From Eucommia ulmoides (lineage: Eukaryota; Streptophyta; Magnoliopsida; Garryales; Eucommiaceae): a stretch of DNA of 64,000 nucleotides. Of the stretch, positions 58,400-64,000 are shown piece after piece. Below the pieces are notes generated by a model. It ran no database searches. It saw only the letters and a list, made by a program, of their open reading frames with translations, and was not told the DNA's origin. Each line of letters starts with the position of its first letter. Position 1 is the first letter of the stretch. The position numbers and the translations under genes are program-made. The stretch is from the NCBI GenBank assembly GCA_016647705.1, contig CM028330.1, forward strand, positions 37,127,775-37,191,774. Reading direction: 5' to 3'.

Positions 58400-59650
58400 T
58401 TTTTTTTCCAGACAACATAAATGCGTTAACGGTGGTTCAAACTCTCTTTGTCTAAATCAAACCGTTAATGTTAACGGTAGTGTTTATGTGATTTTCACAT
58501 ACATGTTTCTCTCGGGATAATATGAAACGCATTAACATTAACATAGAAGAGTTTTGTCATTTATTTGATTTTCTTAGAGTGATTATTTTGGGGATTTGGT
58601 GGAGATATGATTGATGTTGGAGGTGGAGTGGGGTTTTTATTTTCACGTTAACGTTAGTATTTCTACGTGATTTTCCACATATATTTTTTTGGACATCATT
58701 AAATACATTAATGTTAACACAAAGAGAGACAAAAATGTGTATTTATCGTTAACGTAGTGTTTTGTGTATTTTTTGCACACATGTATTTTTCTGGACAACA
58801 TGAATGTGTTAATATTAACATAAAAGATAAATAAAAAAATGTGCATTTTTAACGTTAACGTCAATGTTTTTCTTCTTTGATCTCTCACATATTTGGTTTT
58901 AGACAACATGAATGAGTTAAAGTTAACACAGGGGACCCCCCCCAAAAAATGTGTATTAACGTTAATGCAAACCAGAATGTTTTGACATTTTAATACAGAG
59001 AAACCCAAAAAATTGTTCATTAACGTTAACGGACACCCAACTAGGAAAAACAAAATCACAAACGGTGAGTTAACGTTTTAACACAGAAGATAACAAAAAA
59101 ATGTGCATTAACGTTAACGCACACCCAACCCAAACACACATAACGTTAACACAGAAAGTGACTCTAAAAAATGTGCATTAACGTTACCGTCAGTGTTTGC
59201 TTTTAATTTTTTCACATATGAGTTTCCAGACAACGTGAATACGTTAACGTTAACACAGAAGACTCCCAGAAAAAATGTGTATTAACGTTAATACAAATCC
59301 AACTCAATCACACATTCAACCTAAAAAGATAAAATACCATATATAATAGTTAACGTTAACACGCACAAGACAAAAGTATGTGGTAAAACGTTAACGTAAA
59401 TATTCAAGTAAAATACGTTAATACAGAACCCCTAAAAAAATAAAATATGTTAACGTCAAAACCCAAAATCCGATAATAAAAAATGCGTTAACGTTAATGC
59501 ACAAATACGGATGAAGAAAGATGTGGTAACTTGGACCACACACACCCAAAAAAAAAAAAAAAAACCGTTATTGTTAACACATAAAAAAAAAAATTATTTA
59601 ACGCACACAAAATGAGTTAACGCTAACACAATTAAAAATGAGTTAACACA
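58400..59650. repeat. Degenerate ~105-bp repeat array with palindromic TTAACGTTAA cores
   Basis: The motif TTAACGTTAA(C/T) or a one-base variant recurs about every 40-80 bp, more than a dozen times (for example near 58852, 58966, 59020, 59106, 59240, 59282, 59350). A second landmark, GACAAC(A/G)TGAAT followed by (G/A)CGTTAA, recurs at 58412, 58794, 58902 and 59227, and ACACAGA(A/G)(A/G) commonly follows the palindrome. Spacing near 105 bp suggests an old tandem array. A perfect longer palindrome, ACCGTTAA-TG-TTAACGGT, lies at 58461-58478. Confidence 0.75.
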
Positions 59651-59887
59651 CACCAAAAGAATAAAAAAATACAAAGAAGAGTGTTTTGCTAAAAATGTGG
59701 ACTGAGTTAATATTAACATTATGTGTGTATATTTTTGTCTTTTTACATAAGACAAAATGACAAAAATCATAAATAAATGTTATTAGGAGGGCCAAAATAA
59801 AGAATTTTTTTTCTAAAGAATTAGTGGGGTCTGAATCCTCAATAAGGTCTCTATAGAGGACTAAATAATAAAATTCCCAAAAACTAT

Positions 59888-61086
59888 ATATGTCTATTAT
59901 TTTTAATAATTATGACATTAAATTAGACAAAACAATTACATTATCTATTTTATTCTCTCTTGATATGATTTTTTTTTTTTTTTGTTGATAACCATTATTA
60001 AAATTTATAATTATAATAAGTACTAGATAATAAAAGTACTAAACAGACCCTATAATGGTGAGAGTCTTCGTACACTGAGCTGTCCTTTTAACGAGTATTA
60101 AACAACAAAAAATGGGAGCTATTATATTGGTTAAAAAACAAACATTAAAAATACAATTAAAAATTTGAAAATAAATAATAATCTTTAATATTTAAAGCTT
60201 ATTCACTTCTCCCCTTTTAACATTTCATTCAAATAATCTTAAATATTATTTATAATTAATTATATCAGTTCATCTTTGTTTTTATTATAATTAATTATAT
60301 GTGACTTATTTCTTCCTTGCCTTCTCTCTATTGTACTATTTAATAAAATTCTCTCTCTTTATCTATTAAGTACATATAAAATTTATTAAATTTCATTTGC
60401 TCAAAAGAGTATTCCAATAATTTCTAATCAAATAATAGAAACTATTAAATAATACAAAAAAAAGACCTCTTATATTATTTTAAAATCATTATTTGAAAAA
60501 CATAAAGTTAAACAATTAAAAAAATCATCTAGGAATTGTTTACTTAATATTTACTATTTTGAAAAAATAAATATTAGTCAACGTTAATAATTTTAAAGGT
60601 CGATATTAATAGTTACTAGGTTATTTTTTTTTTTTTTTTTTTTCACATTTCTCAATAAATTTATTTTTTCTATACTCTCATAAAATGTATTAGATATAAA
60701 ATTAAACGATTAATTGTATCCACATACCATACTCAAATAATATTTTTTTCTAGACCCGCATATTATGTAGGTCTAAAACTGGTATACATAAAAATTAAGA
60801 GAACTACCTTTAGACCCGCGTATGGGGATTTAGAAAAAATACATTAAATTTATATTAGTCGATATTTAATATTTAATTGTAATACATAAAATGTTGTTTG
60901 TTTGTTTTTTAATTTAATGTTTAATAATATTTAGAAAAAAAAAAATACCACTTTTTCTCACTCTCATTTGTTTCTACACTAAAAAATAATAAGCAAAAGA
61001 GTTACATAAATTTAAGTATTAAGTTCTAAGAGAAGTTATATAATTTTTTAATGTGTGTTTGAATAGAAACTTTATTTATTTACAAA
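59888..61086. other. AT-rich spacer, nothing recognised
   Basis: Very AT-rich with long T runs (59969-59983; 60627-60643). A short direct repeat, TAGACCCGC(A/G)TAT, occurs at about 60753 and 60811. No exon or complete element. Confidence 0.4.
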
Positions 61087-61118
61087 CTAGCGTATAACCC
61101 GTGCCTGAAGGCACGGGT
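61087..61118 (-). mobile_element. Helitron-type 3' terminus
   Basis: On the minus strand a perfect 9-bp hairpin (ACCCGTGCC, loop TTCA, GGCACGGGT; plus 61097-61118) is followed 6 bases later by CTAG and then T. A hairpin a few bases before CTRR-T is the Helitron 3' end; CCCGTGC/GCACGGG stems are common in plants. The body would extend to the right of 61118; its 5' TC end was not found. Confidence 0.55.
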
Positions 61119-62156
61119 ATAAAAAAAATTGAACCTAAAAAAAATAATATAATCTTCTTGATTTATACAACATTCTACATCTATCACATTAAAATGACAA
61201 TAATTAACATTTAAATACCATGACCAACAGACAATGTGTATTATAATTATAACACAATCGTTACCCACTAACACTATTATTCGGCTATTAAAATAATACT
61301 ATAATTAAACATGAGTTAAACATATAGTTAAACCGAAACTAATTCAAAACGAAAACATGTGTTTCTTCACTTCTATTGAACATGCAGGATATCTTCAATT
61401 CAATGTTTTCTCTTGTTCTGATACATGTTACTTCACGAATCTGTCAATTGTAGTTACATTCAAGAAGGTAGGAAAATCTATCATTCTAATCCTTTCTATC
61501 AATAATGGTCCACCAAAACAATAAACTCCATAAATTCCGATAACATTTCTTCACCTCTCTATACTCGTCAAACTTGAATTCTTGCAATCACTCCTAGAAA
61601 CTGTACTTAGTTGAGGCAATATTCAAAGAATAAAAAATAAAAAAAATCAAAACCAAAAACAAATACTTTTCACAATTTCAAATATTATTTTTTTAAAACC
61701 GTTTCCAAAATTTTCAGAACAAATTGAGTTCTCAACCGAATTGACCTTGTATAACCCCCAGCCTCCAAACCGTAGTCAAAATTCAACAAAAAACAATTGA
61801 ATCAAAAATTAAATTGCAAACTGCATAAGATGATGAATTAAGACCACTATTAGTTCCAGGCAAATAGAATACCCTCCGCGAATGGAAATTTACAACTTTT
61901 GAGACAAACTATCAACCCAGCCTTCCTCATGGGTTTCAATTAGATTAACTGTGAAAAAATAAATCCCCAAAGCCAAAAAAAAAAAAATGAAAAGAAGAAT
62001 TATATCTCACTCAAAAAAAATATTATCATATATTATACCAAGCTTTTACTTCATAAGATTGCAAATTGACAGCATGATCACTCTAATGATTAACAAACAA
62101 AACTTGAAGAAGGTTTACCCCAAATTCTGTATTGACAAAAGACTAAACAAAGTCTA
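61119..62156. other. Spacer, partly Helitron body and 3' flank of the next gene
   Basis: No coding exon supported. The right part probably holds the 3' untranslated region of the minus-strand gene that ends at 62157. The left part may be Helitron body. The border between the two is not visible. Confidence 0.35.
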
Positions 62157-63603
62157 TTAGTTGAAGCTTTGCCTACCAATGGTGCAGGGAAGGATTCTCT
62201 GTATCTGAAGGATTCCACCTTGTGCATCCATAGCAAAATTTTGCAGCAAGTATAATACTCTATCCATAGAAGGACTAACCACTGTAATCTGTCATGGAAT
62301 GAAATAAAATAATGAGTTAGTGAATAAAACTGCTCCGGAAAAAAGTAACATTATCCATATAGGTAAAAAATCAGATTGCAGATGCAGAAACACGTTTGGA
62401 GTATATGGAGAAGAGCAAGAGGGCGAATGAGCTTAAATATATAGTTAATTTGATATAAAAAATAATATTATTTATTAAATACAAAAAATAATAAAACAAC
62501 TATAGAGATTAATTTTAACTGGACATTCTCAACTGTGCATGAATCGATTGATGAATCAAATGAGAATATTGCAAGCAAATGCAATCAAATTCATAGACCA
62601 AAAATAATAATTAGTTAAACATACCAAAAAAAGGGTATGTTAATCAGGAAACAATACAACATTAAAAAACACGAACAAATAGAGCGAAAACATAGAATTG
62701 GAAACACAGTAGATATCTGAGAACAAAAATACTGAAAAATTGGAATAAAAATTGAAAACAGAAGGCATGAATGTAAAGAAGTAAAACTACAAAAAATGTA
62801 AAGATGCAAAACTACAAAAATTATAGTAGGCTTCCAAATTTCAAAAGCATTTGACTCGATATCAGTCCAGTTACAAACAGTACAGTAGGCTTCCCCAAAA
62901 ACACTGTTGTAAAAATCATCAAAATCAACCCATCTCAATTTGAACAAATTACCCTAACCCATCTCAATTTGTTGTAGTTAGAGTCAACATTCATCATTTG
63001 CCAACTAACACAAAAGATCTTTTTTTTTTTTTTGAAATAAAGGATCATAAATTCCTAAATATTATTTTCTAATCTCACTTCAAATCTGCAATTATCCCGT
63101 CAAAATCAAACCCCTCTTCACCGCATTTCATCAATAATTATATACAGGACCAGCTCAATATAATCAATCTACAGCCTAAGCGGCGATTCAAATCGAGGAT
63201 TTCTTAGATTTTCCTTTTAGATTATCGATCTCTTACACCGTCATCTCAAATGGAGATGCATCGTCTACTCCAGTAGACATTTGCCTTTAACTGCCAAATT
63301 GTCCACACATTTCGAATGTTTTTCGCCCCAATGCAGTTCGCAAGGGAGGAAATGCATCAATTCCAACCAGAGATGCAAACCCTCAGATAACCGGAAGATA
63401 CAAACTCCGGTGGAGGAAAGAAGAACGGATGCTATGAACACGAAAGTCGGATGACAAAAATAACGAAATTAAAGGATTTAAGTTCAAATATACCTCACCG
63501 TTTCGTCGCGAAGATATCCAGCTAAAAAAAACTGAAATTCCTCCGGAATAGAGCTAAGCTCCAATTGAGCCCGTTGTAGATCCTCCGCCGGTTTGCGGTT
63601 CCC
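62157..63603 (-). CDS. Unidentified small host protein, last two coding exons
   Basis: Minus strand. The last exon (62157-62288, 43 codons plus TAA) starts after CATGACAG and reads ITVVSPSMDRVLYLLQNFAM, then DAQGGILQIQRILPCTIGRQ and SFN. The upstream exon ends at 63499 with donor ACG/GTGAGG and reads KPAEDLQRAQLELSSIPEEF, then QFFLAGYLRDET. Both junctions are phase 0 and join across a 1.2-kb intron. The protein sequence is well ordered (amphipathic helices, no repeats), so a real gene is likely, but I do not recognise the family. The upstream exon is open for 35 codons back to 63603 without an in-frame ATG, so the start must lie in another exon to the right, or this is a gene fragment. Exact 5' edge unknown. 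Confidence 0.55.
62289..63498 (-). other. Intron of the unidentified host gene
   Basis: AT-rich in its left half (62289-63060), with a tandem repetition of GTAAAACTACAAAAA(A/T)-like sequence near 62780-62825 and two copies of ACCCATCTCAATTTG near 62928 and 62958. The right half (63150-63480) is less AT-rich and has no clear exon. No other element was recognised. Confidence 0.4.
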
Positions 63604-64000
63604 TCAGCTTTCTTCTCCCTCTGTAAATCAGTCACCAGCTACAATGTCTACACGCCAAACAATGGGTCCACCATCACAGGGTTGGCTATTGGAATACAGT
63701 AGCGGGGGTTAAGTACCGACACAAACCATGGATTGAGAGCTTGATGAATCGATTTACAGTGTTAAACAAATGTTTAATTAGAGCATTAAAGGTAAAAAAT
63801 ATACAACTGAGATTCGGATTTGTGCAGTAGCTTGAGGTCGAATACTGATGGCGAAATGCAGGACAATGTTGAAATTGCAGTACCATTTAACTACTACTTC
63901 CATGTGACATGGAAATTAGGGTTCAGTACGGCTATGTTTAGAGAGACTAACCCCAAATCAGATGACCCCAAATCAGATGAGCAAGAGCAAGAGAGAGGAG
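63604..64000. other. Upstream flank of the host gene, truncated by the window edge
   Basis: Less AT-rich than the spacers. It may hold the 5' UTR, first exon or promoter of the minus-strand gene. Near the end the 16-bp unit CCCCAAATCAGATGA is repeated twice (about 63951 and 63966), followed by GAGCAAGAGCAAGAGAGAG. No supported start codon. Confidence 0.3.

Larger units (their letters stand above)
57495..59878. mobile_element. MULE-like non-autonomous DNA transposon
   Basis: 2384 bp framed by the 9-bp target duplication AAAAACTAT (57486-57494 and 59879-59887). The 21-bp ends are inverted repeats with three mismatches, both containing TTTTATTATTTAGTCC. The 9-bp duplication is the Mutator signature; TIRs this short would make it an atypical, non-classical MULE. 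The left third (57650-58130) has a CT-rich leader-like stretch and locally higher GC, resembling a captured gene start. The right two thirds are a degenerate tandem repeat (58400-59650). No transposase. Confidence 0.65.

Noticed and set aside
58643-59059. Minus-strand frame of 138 codons in the MULE-like element
   Set aside because: It lies in the TTAACGTTAA repeat array and consists of repeating low-complexity peptide.
1-64000. tRNA or rRNA genes, CRISPR arrays, bacterial-type operons
   Set aside because: None seen. The only tRNA-like sequence is the SINE head at 53100-53200 and primer sites of LTR elements.

Overview
This is a gene-poor, repeat-dense stretch of a flowering-plant nuclear genome, probably a eudicot. 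The evidence is Athila, Tat and CRM type Ty3/gypsy elements with plant primer sites, an Au-like SINE, an RTE LINE with a TTG tail, plant hAT, MULE-like and Helitron signatures, AT-rich spacers and GT-AG introns. The species cannot be told by eye. I saw no rRNA or tRNA gene, CRISPR array or bacterial-type operon.

Layout. 1-1086: 3' end of a CRM-like Ty3/gypsy element with its LTR. 1098-5271: a tandem array of about 38 units of about 108 bp, with a higher-order period near 1.7 kb. 5272-31340: a nest. The outermost layer is an old Tat/Ogre-like element (leader modules, gag, protease and part of RT, with matching terminal modules again at 30.5-31.3 kb). It holds a solo LTR (11957-13655, TSD GGTAC) and an Athila element (from 14265 to about 30.1 kb). 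The Athila 5' LTR is itself split by a non-autonomous Athila relative (14681-20675, TSD GAGCC), and its gag region holds another LTR piece (22291-23574). 32088-33613, minus strand: host genes, namely a SAM-domain protein and two terminal exons of an unknown membrane protein. 33999-39639: an LTR piece and a second CRM-like element. 43067-45661: a Ty3/gypsy element whose left LTR carries an RTE LINE. 46445-47573: a chimeric small LTR element with four LTR-like blocks, framed by one 5-bp TSD.

47786-53222 is the clearest structure: a SINE with 21-bp TSDs contains a ~610-bp non-autonomous hAT (8-bp TSD), which contains a 4.6-kb hAT (8-bp TSD) whose four-exon transposase reads open for 1017 codons with a complete DDE triad. 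54.3-54.9 kb holds weak candidate host exons. 55994-57329 is a probable hAT MITE with an LTR inside. 57495-59878 is a MULE-like element (9-bp TSD, 21-bp TIRs) filled with a degenerate repeat centred on the palindrome TTAACGTTAA. 61087-61118 is a Helitron-type 3' end. 62157-63603, minus strand, holds the last two coding exons of an unidentified small host gene.

The genes do not form a pathway; the window is a record of stacked insertions around a few host exons. The items most worth following are the intact hAT in its three-layer nest, the chimeric TRIM, the MULE-like palindrome array, the higher-order satellite next to a CRM LTR, and the non-autonomous Athila with a gag-derived reading frame. 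All identities are from reading alone; no database search was run.
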